This document shows, one piece after another, positions 1 to 9,182 of a DNA stretch of 64,000 bases. This DNA comes from Paraburkholderia phenazinium (GTDB lineage Bacteria > Pseudomonadota > Gammaproteobacteria > Burkholderiales > Burkholderiaceae), in contig NZ_FSRU01000002.1 in the NCBI RefSeq assembly GCF_900142845.1, forward strand, positions 2,046,001 to 2,110,000, given 5' to 3'. The position numbers and the translations under genes are program-made. Position 1 is the stretch's first letter. Each line of letters opens with the position of its first letter. A model generated the notes under the pieces. That model worked only from the letters and a program-made list of their open reading frames with translations. It ran no database searches and was not told the DNA's origin.

Positions 1-101
1 TCGAGTCACGGATGCCTGCTTTGTTCCCCAGAATTTCGCGTCACCGGGTGCAACTGGATGGACCTGAACCGCTGCGGCAAGCGCCTCGCAAGGCACGCGC
101 C

Positions 102-713
102 ATGCGACGCCTGCAACGCACCGCGTTGCCGGGGATGTTGGCGCTCTCCATGACGCTCGGCCTGCTCGCCGGTTGCTCGCACAAGGAAGAACCCTGGCAT
201 CTGACGAACGTGACCGGCCATCTGCCCGATCTCGACTTCTCGCTCGTCAGCGACAACGGCAAGCCCATCACCGGCGAGGCCTTCAAGGGCGACACCGCGC
301 TCGTCTACTTCGGCTACACGCACTGTCCCGACGTTTGCCCTGAAACCATGGCGCGCCTGATGCAGGTACTCGCCAAGCTCGGCCCGGACGCGCACAACGT
401 GCGCATCCTGTTCATCACCGTCGACCCGGCGCGCGACACGCCCGCGGCGCTGCATGACTACGTCGGTGCATTCGATGCCGAGCATGCCGTGGGGTTGACC
501 GGCAGCGACCGGCAGATCGAAACGCTGGCGCGCAAGTATCGCGTCGCCTACCAGATGGAAAAGCGCGACCCGAACGGCAACTACGAAGTCACGCACAGCT
601 CCGCGGTCTACGTCTTCGATGCGCAAGGCCACGCGCGTCTGCTCGGCACCGACCGCGATTCGCCCGAGGTGTTCGCCGCCGATCTGCGACGTATCATTGA
701 CGACCATTCCTAA
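102..713 (+). CDS. SCO1/SenC-family copper chaperone lipoprotein
   Basis: A 203-aa protein of the SCO1/SenC/PrrC family, which delivers copper to the CuA centre of cytochrome c oxidase or acts as a thioredoxin-like thiol enzyme on the periplasmic side of the membrane. A lipoprotein signal ends in LLAGC (Cys25). The thioredoxin-like fold follows, with the metal motif CPDVC (Cys75, Cys79) and the distal His165 in VTHSSAVYVFD, so all three copper ligands are present. The ATG at 102 is preferred because it puts the signal peptide at the N terminus; an upstream in-frame ATG at 12 would add 30 residues ahead of it. The next gene encodes another copper-delivery protein 53 bp downstream, which supports a joint role in oxidase copper loading. 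Confidence 0.93.
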   Translation: MRRLQRTALPGMLALSMTLGLLAGCSHKEEPWHLTNVTGHLPDLDFSLVSDNGKPITGEAFKGDTALVYFGYTHCPDVCPETMARLMQVLAKLGPDAHNVRILFITVDPARDTPAALHDYVGAFDAEHAVGLTGSDRQIETLARKYRVAYQMEKRDPNGNYEVTHSSAVYVFDAQGHARLLGTDRDSPEVFAADLRRIIDDHS

Positions 714-766
714 CGATGGGCGGCAAGCTGCCGCCCTACCTGCTCTTCCTTTCCGAGTCTGCGCCT

Positions 767-1228
767 ATGAACCTGAAGACCCCCTCTCTCGCAGCGCTGG
801 GCTGCGCCCTCGCCCTCTCGTTCGGTTTCGCCGGCACCGCCGAAGCGGCCGGCCCGCAGTCCATCACCGCCCAGCACGCATGGGTGCGCTGGTTGCCGAA
901 CAACCTGCCCGCAGCCGGCTACGTGACGCTCGTCAACGCGAGCGACAAGCCGATCGATCTCACCGACATTTCGAGTGACGACTACCAGGGCGCGATGTTG
1001 CATCAGACGGTCTCGAACGGCTCGACGCAGCAGATGGTGATGGTCGACAAGCTGACCGTGCCCGCGCATGGCCAGGTGGCGATCGCACCGGGTGGTTATC
1101 ACATCATGCTGGAACACGCGCAGCACAAGGTGGCGCCGGGCGACACCGTGCACCTGAAGCTGCAGTTCTCGGATGGCGAGACGCTCGACACGGCGTTCGC
1201 GGTCAAGTCGCCGGCCCAGGCGAACTGA
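767..1228 (+). CDS. PCu(A)C-family periplasmic copper chaperone
   Basis: A 153-aa exported protein with a cleavable signal peptide ending near AEAA (residues 1-28). It carries the complete PCu(A)C copper-binding signature H-X10-M-X21-H-X-M as His79, Met90, His112 and Met114. Family members carry Cu(I) in the periplasm and pass it to SCO proteins or directly to the CuA site of cytochrome oxidase. It follows the SCO gene on the same strand at short distance, a pairing common in Proteobacteria. The start at 767 was chosen because the signal peptide begins there. The gene is probably cotranscribed with the SCO gene. Confidence 0.93.
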   Translation: MNLKTPSLAALGCALALSFGFAGTAEAAGPQSITAQHAWVRWLPNNLPAAGYVTLVNASDKPIDLTDISSDDYQGAMLHQTVSNGSTQQMVMVDKLTVPAHGQVAIAPGGYHIMLEHAQHKVAPGDTVHLKLQFSDGETLDTAFAVKSPAQAN

Positions 1229-1272
1229 CGGACTTGTCGCAGGTCGCTCACCGCAAGGCGGCGGTCAGGCAA

Positions 1273-1296
1273 GCGCGGCGAATCGCTTCGCCGCGC
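1273..1296. repeat. 10-bp inverted repeat between convergent genes
   Basis: Perfect 10-bp arms (GCGCGGCGAA / TTCGCCGCGC) with a 4-nt loop lie between the 3' ends of the copper chaperone gene (plus) and the acetyltransferase gene (minus). The position suits a bidirectional terminator, but neither side carries a run of T, so intrinsic termination is uncertain. Confidence 0.45.
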
Positions 1297-1304
1297 GACG
1301 GCTC

Positions 1305-1799
1305 TCAGGCCGCGCGCATCCAGACGTGCGGGATGCCATCCTCATCGTGGATGTCCGAAATCGGCACGAAACCGAAGGCGCCATAGAAGCCCTGCAGATG
1401 CGCCTGGGCATGCAGACGCACCGGCACGTTGGGCCATTGCTCGGCAATGTGTCCCACGGCGCGTTCGAGCATCTTGTTGCCCAAGCCGATGCCGCGAAAA
1501 TCCGCGGTAGTCAGCACGCGGCCAATGCGGATGTCCGTCTCGTTCTCATCCGGCAGCAACACGCGCAGGTAACCCGCCAGTTTCGGCCGGGGCTCGCCCG
1601 GGCCGAACGCGAACAGATGCCACGCCCCGGTATCGAGACCGTCGATATCTCCGTACACGCAGTTCTGCTCGATCACGAACACCTCGCTGCGTGCGGCCAG
1701 CATGGCGTAGACCTCGGCGGTCGTCAGGTCGTCGAAGAATTTCCAGCGCCATTCGATAGGCGGATGCGGCGTGGCTGTGGAATGCTGCGGCTCGTTCAT
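1305..1799 (-). CDS. ElaA-family GNAT N-acetyltransferase
   Basis: A 164-aa GCN5-related acetyltransferase resembling E. coli ElaA. Recognisable stretches are the N-terminal EVYAMLAARSEVFVIEQNC region typical of ElaA, the acetyl-CoA-binding segment IGRVLTTADFRGIGLGNKML (R-x-x-G-x-G/A type) and the C-terminal FYGAFGFVPISDIHDEDGIPH. The acceptor substrate is unknown. The ATG at 1799 is preferred over a GTG three codons upstream. It is a monocistronic minus-strand gene converging on the copper genes. Confidence 0.88.
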   Translation of the reverse strand: MNEPQHSTATPHPPIEWRWKFFDDLTTAEVYAMLAARSEVFVIEQNCVYGDIDGLDTGAWHLFAFGPGEPRPKLAGYLRVLLPDENETDIRIGRVLTTADFRGIGLGNKMLERAVGHIAEQWPNVPVRLHAQAHLQGFYGAFGFVPISDIHDEDGIPHVWMRAA

Positions 1800-1914
1800 G
1801 GGGAACACGTCAAAAGGAATGCGCCCGAACGGGCGACGATGGCCGAATTATGCCGCGAATCGCGCGGGAGCATGGCAAGCCGCCCCTGCACCGCACGCGC
1901 GGCGCAGCGAGACA

Positions 1915-2880
1915 TCAGACGCGCTGTCCCGCCTGCGCCTTCGACGCCCGCTTGTTGACGTACATCGCGGCATCGGCCGCGGCGAGCAGTTCGGCAATCG
2001 ACGCATGGTCCTGCGGATCGTATTCGATCTGCCCGACGCTAAAGCGGATCTCGTAGCCGCGTTGCGCAGCCGAGTTATGTGCCGCGAGTTGCTCGTGCAG
2101 ACGCCGGGTGACCGCGGCCGTCTCCGCGATGTTGGAATCGGTCAGTAGCGCCACGAATTCGTCGCCGCCCAGACGGCCGATCACGTCGCTCTCGCGCAAC
2201 GCGTCGCGCAGCACTTCGGCGAAACCCACCAGGGCACGGTCGCCCTCGGCATGACCGTAGGTATCGTTGATCGCCTTGAAATCGTTCAGGTCGAAAAACA
2301 GCAACGACGCGGGCCGGCTCATGCGCTTGCAGACATTGAGCGCATGCTGCGAAAGCGCTTCGAAACCGCGCCGGTTCGACAACTGCGTCAGCGGATCGAG
2401 CGTCGCCAGTTCTTCGCCCGCCATGCGGCCGAGATCGTGCAAGAGCGCGCGGTCTTCCTCGTCGAGTCCGCGCGGCTTGACGTCGATCAGGCACAGCGTG
2501 CCCAGCTTGCTGCCGTTCGGCACGGTCAGCGGGCACCCCGCGTAGAAGCGAATGCCGGGCTCCCCCGTCACCAGCGGATTGTCCTGGAAGCGCTCGTCCA
2601 TCAACGTATCGGGCACCATCAGGATGTCGTCGTGGAGGATTGCGTGCGCGCAGAACGAGACGTCGCGCGACGTTTCACTGGCATCCAGACCCACACATGA
2701 TTTGAACCACTGGCGGTTTTCGTCGACGAGGCTGACAAGCGCAATCGGCACGCCGAAGATGCGCCTCGCCAGCCGGGTCAGGCGGTCGAAACGCTCTTCA
2801 GCAGGAGTATCGAGGATGCTCAGCGTCCGCAAGGTGTTCAGGCGGGTGCTCTCGTTCGCGGGAATAGGAGGGACGAGCAT
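1915..2880 (-). CDS. GAF-GGDEF diguanylate cyclase
   Basis: A 321-aa cytoplasmic protein with an N-terminal GAF sensory domain (about residues 22-150) and a C-terminal GGDEF domain (about 160-318) that makes cyclic di-GMP from two GTP. The active-site loop is intact (GGDEF at 238-242), and a product-inhibition I-site RxxD (Arg229-Asp232) lies exactly five residues upstream, so the enzyme should be active and feedback-inhibited. FDLNDFKAINDTYGH holds the metal-binding Asp and the nucleotide-contacting Asn. There is no transmembrane segment and no EAL domain. The ligand of the GAF domain cannot be told from sequence. The gene stands alone. Confidence 0.93.
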   Translation of the reverse strand: MLVPPIPANESTRLNTLRTLSILDTPAEERFDRLTRLARRIFGVPIALVSLVDENRQWFKSCVGLDASETSRDVSFCAHAILHDDILMVPDTLMDERFQDNPLVTGEPGIRFYAGCPLTVPNGSKLGTLCLIDVKPRGLDEEDRALLHDLGRMAGEELATLDPLTQLSNRRGFEALSQHALNVCKRMSRPASLLFFDLNDFKAINDTYGHAEGDRALVGFAEVLRDALRESDVIGRLGGDEFVALLTDSNIAETAAVTRRLHEQLAAHNSAAQRGYEIRFSVGQIEYDPQDHASIAELLAAADAAMYVNKRASKAQAGQRV

Positions 2881-3033
2881 GTCGGATTCCGTTGAGGGTT
2901 GGCCGTGGTCATAGTGTATAGCGGCAAATCGCGCCTGAGATTGAGTGCGGTTCGGATAACGCTCTCTTGCGAACGCGCAATCTTGACCGGGCAGGACGCG
3001 TATGGTGCGACGCGGGCGCCGAACAGAAACGAC

Positions 3034-3057
3034 AAAGCCCCGACGAATCGGGGCTTT
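3034..3057 (-). terminator. Probable terminator of the lipoprotein gene
   Basis: A 10-bp perfect stem (AAAGCCCCGA / TCGGGGCTTT) with a CGAA loop lies about 100 bp beyond the stop codon of the lipoprotein gene at 3161. On the minus strand it ends in a short interrupted T tract. It also separates this gene from the diguanylate cyclase. Confidence 0.65.
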
Positions 3058-3160
3058 GCGTGATCTGAAGCAATCTTTACCGGAGGCTTGGCTCCCACAT
3101 TCCGAGTGCCGGGCGGCATTGGCGCCAAGTAAATATAGAGATCATGCCGGTTAAAAACGA

Positions 3161-4228
3161 TTAAAAATTGAGCGCCGACTTGACGGATTGAAGCGCGGCG
3201 CTGTTCAGGAAAATATAGAAATTCGTCGGCGTTCCGCCTCCGGACGGTGCGACCTGAAGCGGTGTGCCGTCCTTGATCAAGGCGCCGGTATAAATGCCGC
3301 CATTGCTCTGATAGAAAACGCGGTACTCCGGGGTCGCCGTCGACAGCGCCGTGTTGGCAACCCACGCACGCACGCCGGCCACCGTTGTGATCTGGCCGGC
3401 AGCAAGCTGGTAGATCGTACCGTCCGTCGTGCTCGTGTAGGGGAAGAAATTCTCGAGCGTCGACACCGTGGTCGAACAGGGTGTGATGTTGGTACCCGTC
3501 GTTGCCGGCGCGACGCAATCGCCGACGCCCAGCGTATTGCCGACCACCTGCCTGACCACCTTCACGTACGCCGAGCCCGCCTGCCAGCTCGCCTGCAGGT
3601 TATAAAGCGATTGACCGTTGATGGAATCGGTCAGAAGGCCGAAGTCGCTGTCCGACACGAGTTCGCTCGGCGCGCCCGAGAGCAGCCCCGACAACGACAC
3701 GGTCGTATAGCTGGTGCCCAGCAGGGTCTCGACAACGGTCTGGCCGTCCGTGGCGAGATAGTTCTCCTGCACGTTCGATCCCGAGTAGCTGACCTTCGCC
3801 TGATCGGGGACCGGCCTGACGAAGACCGAACCATTGACCAGATAGCGAACCGGGGTGAAAGAGGGAACCGAGAGCGTCGAAGCCACCGAGGTCTGCGTAA
3901 GCGTGACGGTCTGTGCGCCGTTCGCCGGGCTGGCGGGAATGCTGGAATTGTCGCTATAAAAATAACTGCTGGGACTGAGCGAAAGTACGCCGGTCGATGA
4001 AGTCGAAAAGCTCAGCTGTCCTGACAGATAGTGCAATCCGCCATTGCTCGCTAGCGCGATGCTTTCATAAGCCTGCTGCACGGCACTGATATTGGAGCCG
4101 CCCGAACCGTTGAACAACGGGTTCGGCGACGAACTCGAACCGCCGCCGCCACACCCGGCTGCCAGCACGGCCGACAAAGCAATGACGATTGCATGCCGCT
4201 TCCCCGAAAATCCGCCTTTATATTTCAT
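3161..4228 (-). CDS. Large serine/glycine-rich lipoprotein of unknown function
   Basis: A 355-aa protein with a lipoprotein signal: basic N terminus, hydrophobic core and lipobox LAAGC with Cys26 as the lipidation site. A flexible GGGG/SSSS linker follows, typical of surface or periplasmic lipoproteins tethered away from the membrane. The mature part is rich in Ser, Thr, Tyr, Val and Gly with short beta-like repeats, and I recognise no domain. There are two Cys pairs late in the sequence (GVGDCVAPATTGTNITPCS) that could form a disulfide. Base composition looks lower in G+C than its neighbours by eye. The leader just before the ATG is A-rich with a repeated AAAGACAAAG-type motif and has no clear Shine-Dalgarno sequence. 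Confidence 0.8.
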   Translation of the reverse strand: MKYKGGFSGKRHAIVIALSAVLAAGCGGGGSSSSPNPLFNGSGGSNISAVQQAYESIALASNGGLHYLSGQLSFSTSSTGVLSLSPSSYFYSDNSSIPASPANGAQTVTLTQTSVASTLSVPSFTPVRYLVNGSVFVRPVPDQAKVSYSGSNVQENYLATDGQTVVETLLGTSYTTVSLSGLLSGAPSELVSDSDFGLLTDSINGQSLYNLQASWQAGSAYVKVVRQVVGNTLGVGDCVAPATTGTNITPCSTTVSTLENFFPYTSTTDGTIYQLAAGQITTVAGVRAWVANTALSTATPEYRVFYQSNGGIYTGALIKDGTPLQVAPSGGGTPTNFYIFLNSAALQSVKSALNF

Positions 4229-4555
4229 TTGTCTTTGCTTTGTCTTTCGATTTGAATTGTTCGACTGGTTATCCCGTGATGGTCCGCCAGTCGACCCCGA
4301 TTTATATTCGATGATGTGTTATGCCCCACGCCGGCGTGGCGGCCGCGCCAGCCGTGTCGCCTGAACCTAAACCTGAACCTGAACCTGAACCAGATCAGGA
4401 ACATACCCGACTATGGCAGAACTGGAAATATGCCAGTTTCCGGCCATCGTCCGATAGTGGTGAAAATATCGACGCGTGGAAAATTGGCTGATTGATGAGG
4501 GTGTGTGATATTCGAGCCGGGGCAATGGATCTTCGTGTCGGTGCGCAAACGTTAA
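4229..4555. other. Intergenic region upstream of the lipoprotein gene
   Basis: This 327-bp stretch has no convincing gene. It is AT-richer than its surroundings. It holds a perfect 14-bp palindrome CCACGCCGGCGTGG at 4326-4339, a hexamer array at 4360-4389 and, reading toward the lipoprotein gene on the minus strand, a TATAAA-like -10 box without a clear -35. Confidence 0.6.
4360..4389. repeat. Hexanucleotide tandem repeat (CCTGAA)
   Basis: Five consecutive hexamers, four of them exactly CCTGAA and one CCTAAA, lie about 130 bp upstream of the lipoprotein start codon (minus strand). Such short arrays can change copy number by slippage. Here the array is outside any coding frame, so an effect could only be on transcription. 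Confidence 0.8.
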
Positions 4556-5305
4556 TCAATCAGTCAAAGGAACAGGCTCTACCGGATGCTGCAGACGCTC
4601 GATCAGATTGTCGGGCCCACATAAATGCAACGCGCCCACCACCACGAGCGTGCGCGCCGGACTATCCAACGCTTCCCGCACGCGCGGCGCCCAGGCAAGA
4701 TTACGTGCGTCGAGGATCGCGCTGCGAATGCCGGGCAGTGTGAACATCGGCGATTCGGCCGCCACGTCATAGACGCCCTGAAGATCGCGCTGCAGCCAGG
4801 CGGCCTGCATGCGCTCCAGCGTACGCTGAGGCTCGGTCAGATCGGCGAGCAGCAATTCGAGTCCGGTGCAGATGGCCGACAATGGGATCGACTCGAGCGA
4901 TGCCACCACTTCATCGGCCGTCTCCAGAAAGCGGTACGGTTTCGCTTGCGCCGCGGCTTCTCTCAGCATCCTCGGTTCGACGCCTTCGACCACGCGCTGG
5001 CAAAGCGTCGGCGCGACCATCATCGCAGCCCACGGGCGCAGTTCGCCGAGCGGCGCCAATACGCCTGCGGAAGGCCATGTTGCGTCAAGGCGGCGCCACA
5101 CTTCAGGCGGCAGCAGATGCTCGAGAGATTGACCGCCTTGCCGCTTCAGAAACGGCAAGATGGACTGCGCATCGGATTCGAAGACGAGCGTTTCCGCCCA
5201 GTCGAACGCTTGCGAGACCCACGCAGGCGTGCGCGGACTGGCGGCGGAAAACAGATGCATCGAGCCAAGCAACCGGACCTGGGTGCCGGTGAGCTGTAAG
5301 TACAT
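4556..5305 (-). CDS. TraB/GumN-family protein
   Basis: A 249-aa protein of the TraB/GumN superfamily. The two hallmark regions are present: an N-terminal GSMHLFS with His17 (GxxH motif) and a C-terminal VVVGALHLCGPDNLIERL (GxxH...GP..L). Between them is the usual helical region with a paired glutamate/arginine-rich segment. Family members have been proposed to be metal-dependent peptidases related to Tiki proteins, but the bacterial role is not established and the GumN name is only historical. The ATG at 5305 was chosen because the family domain begins there. Unlike many GumN proteins it has no signal peptide, so it is probably cytoplasmic. Confidence 0.8.
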   Translation of the reverse strand: MYLQLTGTQVRLLGSMHLFSAASPRTPAWVSQAFDWAETLVFESDAQSILPFLKRQGGQSLEHLLPPEVWRRLDATWPSAGVLAPLGELRPWAAMMVAPTLCQRVVEGVEPRMLREAAAQAKPYRFLETADEVVASLESIPLSAICTGLELLLADLTEPQRTLERMQAAWLQRDLQGVYDVAAESPMFTLPGIRSAILDARNLAWAPRVREALDSPARTLVVVGALHLCGPDNLIERLQHPVEPVPLTD

Positions 5306-5523
5306 GGATGGGGGTCTGCGGGTTCGGGAGATGACTGACAGTATTTCATACGCGGTGGGCGAGGCGTTGGTTGATGCATGCTCGCTGCGTTGCTGTTTCG
5401 CTGACAGGCTGTGCGTCCTGCTGCCGGAGATTCGCAACCGTGCATGTGCTTGCTTTGCTGCGCGCCCTTGCATGCCGCTCACACGGTGCAAGCGTTGCAC
5501 TTCGAAGAAACCCCGCGCCGAAA

Positions 5524-5557
5524 AAAGAAAAGCCCCGACAAGTCGGGGCTTTTCTTT
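5524..5557 (-). terminator. Terminator of the uvrC-pgsA-tRNA transcription unit
   Basis: A long inverted repeat (AAAGAAAAGCCCCGAC / GTCGGGGCTTTTCTTT) lies directly downstream, on the minus strand, of tRNA-Cys and ends in a T-rich tract. It is a canonical intrinsic terminator. Confidence 0.9.
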
Positions 5558-5563
5558 AACTGC

Positions 5564-5637
5564 TGGAGGCGCGAGCCGGAGTCGAACCGGCCTAAACGGC
5601 TTTGCAGGCCGCTGCATAACCGATTTGCTATCGCGCC
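5564..5637 (-). tRNA. tRNA-Cys(GCA)
   Basis: A 74-nt cloverleaf with a 7-bp acceptor stem (GGCGCGA / UCGCGCC), discriminator U, encoded CCA end, anticodon GCA and T-loop GGTTCGA. It is the last gene of a three-tRNA group that follows pgsA on the minus strand, ahead of a strong terminator. Confidence 0.96.
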
Positions 5638-5751
5638 ATAAGCGGACTGCTGAACCGTCGCAACAAGTTGCGTGTACAACGGGTTCGCAGATTTGTTCGA
5701 TGGCCGGTTAGTCCACCAAACAAAAAGGGAAGCGTTGCTTCCCCGAATGTC

Positions 5752-5827
5752 TGGAGCGGGAGACGAGTCTCGAACTCGCGACCTCAACCTTGGCAAGGTT
5801 GCGCTCTACCAACTGAGCTACTCCCGC
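5752..5827 (-). tRNA. tRNA-Gly(GCC), copy 2
   Basis: A 76-nt tRNA with acceptor stem GCGGGAG / CTCCCGC, D-arm TAGCTCAGTTGGTAGAGC, anticodon GCC, T-loop GTTCGAG and encoded CCA. It is identical in sequence to the copy at 5893-5968. Confidence 0.97.
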
Positions 5828-5892
5828 ATGGTCCTGCTATACAACGTTTTGCTACTGTCACACTTGCCACACAAAACGCTGCTTCAAAAATT

Positions 5893-5968
5893 TGGAGCGG
5901 GAGACGAGTCTCGAACTCGCGACCTCAACCTTGGCAAGGTTGCGCTCTACCAACTGAGCTACTCCCGC
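5893..5968 (-). tRNA. tRNA-Gly(GCC), copy 1
   Basis: A 76-nt tRNA identical to the copy at 5752-5827, with anticodon GCC and encoded CCA. It is the first tRNA after pgsA. Identical tandem copies suggest gene dosage or gene conversion. Confidence 0.97.
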
Positions 5969-6126
5969 GTTTTGCTGCTGCTTTTTTTGCTGCTACTTTT
6001 CACTGCTTGACTACCGTACTGCGCCCCGGTGTTCAGAACTGCTCGCATCGGAGAAACGAGATTATGTATAAAGCGCTGAAACGTGTCAACCCCTTTCACA
6101 CGGGTCTTTAACGGAACAGTTTTCGC

Positions 6127-6720
6127 TCACACGATCCCGCCCCGTTCACGAATCTGCGGCCACGCAAGCTTCATGTAGTAGAGCATCGACCAGATCGTCA
6201 GGAACGCGGCCAGCAAGATGAGCCACATGCCCCACACGCGCGTATCGATCGTCACGCCCGGCGCGATCGGCACCGGACCATAGAGCAGCAGCATCGGAAT
6301 CGCGATCATCTGGCAGGTGGTCTTGAACTTGCCCAACGAATTCACCGCCACACTCTTCGAGGCGCCGATCTGCGCCATCCATTCGCGCAACGCCGAAATC
6401 GCGATCTCGCGGCCTACGATCACCAGCGCAATCGCCGAATCGAGCCGCGTCAGTTGCACCAGCACCAGCAGCGCCGCCGTCACCATCAGCTTGTCGGCCA
6501 CCGGATCGAGGAACGCGCCGAACGCGGAGGTCTGGTTCCATTTGCGGGCCAGGTAGCCGTCGAACCAGTCGGTCAGCGCCGCGAGGATGAATACCGTCGC
6601 GGCCGCGAGATTGCGGTGCGCGGGGCTCATCATCATGTCGGGCAAATAAAACACGCCGACGACGAGCGGAATCAGAACAATCCGCAGCCACGTCAGGAAA
6701 ATCGGGAAATTAAACGGCAT
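6127..6720 (-). CDS. pgsA: CDP-diacylglycerol-glycerol-3-phosphate 3-phosphatidyltransferase
   Basis: A 197-aa integral membrane enzyme that makes phosphatidylglycerol phosphate from CDP-diacylglycerol and glycerol 3-phosphate, the first committed step of phosphatidylglycerol and cardiolipin synthesis. The CDP-alcohol phosphotransferase signature DG-x2-AR-x8-G-x3-D-x3-D is complete within DWFDGYLARKWNQTSAFGAF and the LDPVADK that follows. Several hydrophobic helices surround it. The ATG at 6720 gives the normal N terminus MPFNFPIFLTWLRI. It lies downstream of uvrC on the minus strand and upstream of the tRNA group. Confidence 0.97.
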   Translation of the reverse strand: MPFNFPIFLTWLRIVLIPLVVGVFYLPDMMMSPAHRNLAAATVFILAALTDWFDGYLARKWNQTSAFGAFLDPVADKLMVTAALLVLVQLTRLDSAIALVIVGREIAISALREWMAQIGASKSVAVNSLGKFKTTCQMIAIPMLLLYGPVPIAPGVTIDTRVWGMWLILLAAFLTIWSMLYYMKLAWPQIRERGGIV

Positions 6721-6896
6721 GGGCAGGCGCAGCGTCTGACAAGGGAGTTGCAATTGTGCCGTGTCATAAGGCCTGCCACAAGCAAACAGGCCGCAAACCG
6801 GGGCGAACAGGACGCAAACTGACGGCAAGGTGGCGCGCGGGCGGCATTTCGCTGTCAAGGCGCGGCCAACGTGGGCCACGCCGGCCTCAAACGCAA

Positions 6897-9182
6897 TCAG
6901 TGCAACTGCCGATAGATCTGCTCGGCCAGCGAACGGGAAATCCCTTCGACACTGGCAAGATCGTCGACGCTCGCCGCCACCACGCCGCGCAGTCCGCCAA
7001 AGCGCGCAAGCAGGCGCTGACGGCGCTTTGCGCCCACGCCTTCGAGTTCTTCGAGGCGCGAGGTTTGCCGCGTCTTGCCGCGCTTCGCACGCATGCCGGT
7101 GATGGCGAAACGGTGCGCCTCGTCGCGAATCTGCGCGACCAGCATCAAGGCCGCGCTCTCCTTGCCGAGTTCGAGCGGCGCGCGGCCGTCCGCGAAGATC
7201 AGTGTTTCGAGACCGACCTTGCGCCCCTCGCCCTTCGCCACGCCGACCAGCATGCCGCAATCGAGACCCACTTCGGTGAACACCTGGCGCGCGATCTCCA
7301 CCTGGCCTTTGCCGCCGTCGATCAGCACGATATTCGGCAATAGACCGCCCGCGGCCGGCTCGGGCGCATCGACCGCGAGCGCGGGGTCGAGCGCCAGCGA
7401 CGGATCGGACGCGGGTTGCTCGATCGCCTGCTCGGCGGCGTTCGCCGCGGCCTGTGCGACCATCTTTTCATAGCGGCGCGTGAGCACCTGGCGCATGGCG
7501 GCGTAATCGTCGCCCGGCGTGATGCCCGTGATGTTGTAGCGCCGGTACTCCGACGACTGCATCTTGTGATGGTGATAGACCACGCACGACGCCTGGGTCG
7601 CCTCGCCCATCGTATGGCTGATGTCGAAGCATTCGATGCGCAGATGCGCGAGGTCGTCGCACTCGAGACCGAGCGTGTCGGCGAGCGAACGCGTGCGCGA
7701 TTGCTGCGAGCCCTGTTCCGAGAGCAGCCGCGCGAGTGCGAGCCGCGCGTTCTGCTCGGCCATCGCCAGCCACGCGCGCTTTTGCCCCTGGGGCTGGCGC
7801 AACACGGTGACCTTATGACCCGCCTGCTCGATCAGCAGGTCGACCAGTTCCCGGTTGGACGGCGCGTGACTCACGACCAGCACCGGCGGCACACGATTGC
7901 CGAGGTAGTGTTGTGCGATGAAGGCTTCGAGGACTTCCGATTCGATACCGGTTACGCGGCGGCGCGCAGGTTTGCGGGAGCTTGTCGACGCGGCTTCGTC
8001 TGTTTCATCGGCTTCGCCGGAAGCGGACTCGTCGACGGCATCGTCAGCGGACGCATCCACTTCGTCCAATGCTTCGTCATCTACGCCATCCACGTCATCC
8101 GTCTCAGGCGGCAACTCCTGCGCAATCGCCAGCGCATCCGCCGTGTGATCGGCATCCGTTGCGGCAGCCCTGCGCTTCGCCGCCACACTCGCCAACGACG
8201 CCTCCTCTGCCACCCTCAGCCCTTGCGCGACCACCGCCTTCAGCACGCCTTGCGCATCGGCATCGCCGTCGTCCAGACCGCCCTCGTCCGCAGTCAACGC
8301 GCTTTCCACGTGCGACGGGAAATAAGCCTTGTCGCCCAGATGTCGGCCGCCGCGCACCATCGCCAGGTTCACGCACACGCGTCCGCCGAGCGCGACCACC
8401 GCGAGAATGTCGACGTCGCTGTCGCTGCCCACTTCGATGGCCTGCTGATGCAGCACCGTCGACAGCGAGCTCATCTGGTTGCGCACCGCCGCCGCCTGCT
8501 CGAACTTCAGCTCGGCGGCGAACGCGTGCATCTTCTCCTCGAGCTCGCTCATCACTTCGCTTTGCCGGCCGAGCAGAAAACGCGAGGCATTGGCGACGTC
8601 GCGCGCGTAATCCTCCTCGTTGATCGCGCCGACGCACGGCGCCGTGCAGCGGCCAATCTGATGCAGCAGACAAGGCCGCGTACGGTTGTTGAACACCGAG
8701 TCTTCGCAGGTACGCAACTGGAACACGCGCTGCAGGATCTGGATGCTCTCGCGCACGGCCCACGCGCTCGGGAACGGTCCGAAGTACTGGTTCTTGCGAT
8801 CCACCGAACCGCGGTAGTAAGCCATGCGCGGAAATGTGTGGCCGGTCAGCTTCAGGTACGGGTACGACTTGTCGTCGCGAAACAGGATGTTGTAGCGCGG
8901 CGCGAGCGCCTTGATCAGATTGTTTTCGAGCAGCAGCGCCTCAGCCTCGGAACGCGTGACCGTGGTCTCGATGCGGACAATCCGCGTCACCATCATCGCA
9001 ATACGCGGCGACAGCAGCGTCTTCGTGAAGTAGCTCGAGACGCGCTTTTTCAGATCGCGCGCCTTGCCCACGTACAGCACGGCCCCCTGCGCGTCGTAAT
9101 AACGATAGACGCCGGGCAGATGCGGCAACTGGGCGAGCACCTTCTTTGGCTCGAATGCTTCGGAAGCTTCAGAATCGGTCAT
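6897..9182 (-). CDS. uvrC: Excinuclease ABC subunit C, with a long acidic insertion
   Basis: The 761-aa nucleotide-excision-repair endonuclease that cuts both sides of a lesion in the UvrB-DNA complex. Domains in order: N-terminal GIY-YIG nuclease ([20 protein letters not shown]), the UvrB-contacting UVR region ([20 protein letters not shown]), an RNase H-like 5' incision domain ([31 protein letters not shown]) and C-terminal tandem helix-hairpin-helix ([20 protein letters not shown]). It is about 150 residues longer than the usual ~610 aa, mainly because of an Asp/Glu/Ala-rich stretch around residues 340-410 between the UVR region and the RNase H-like domain. Confidence 0.97.
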   Translation of the reverse strand: MTDSEASEAFEPKKVLAQLPHLPGVYRYYDAQGAVLYVGKARDLKKRVSSYFTKTLLSPRIAMMVTRIVRIETTVTRSEAEALLLENNLIKALAPRYNILFRDDKSYPYLKLTGHTFPRMAYYRGSVDRKNQYFGPFPSAWAVRESIQILQRVFQLRTCEDSVFNNRTRPCLLHQIGRCTAPCVGAINEEDYARDVANASRFLLGRQSEVMSELEEKMHAFAAELKFEQAAAVRNQMSSLSTVLHQQAIEVGSDSDVDILAVVALGGRVCVNLAMVRGGRHLGDKAYFPSHVESALTADEGGLDDGDADAQGVLKAVVAQGLRVAEEASLASVAAKRRAAATDADHTADALAIAQELPPETDDVDGVDDEALDEVDASADDAVDESASGEADETDEAASTSSRKPARRRVTGIESEVLEAFIAQHYLGNRVPPVLVVSHAPSNRELVDLLIEQAGHKVTVLRQPQGQKRAWLAMAEQNARLALARLLSEQGSQQSRTRSLADTLGLECDDLAHLRIECFDISHTMGEATQASCVVYHHHKMQSSEYRRYNITGITPGDDYAAMRQVLTRRYEKMVAQAAANAAEQAIEQPASDPSLALDPALAVDAPEPAAGGLLPNIVLIDGGKGQVEIARQVFTEVGLDCGMLVGVAKGEGRKVGLETLIFADGRAPLELGKESAALMLVAQIRDEAHRFAITGMRAKRGKTRQTSRLEELEGVGAKRRQRLLARFGGLRGVVAASVDDLASVEGISRSLAEQIYRQLH

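Noticed and set aside
5306..5617. An N-terminal extension of the TraB/GumN protein
   Set aside because: The extra codons run through the terminator and into tRNA-Cys, so the frame there is fortuitous.
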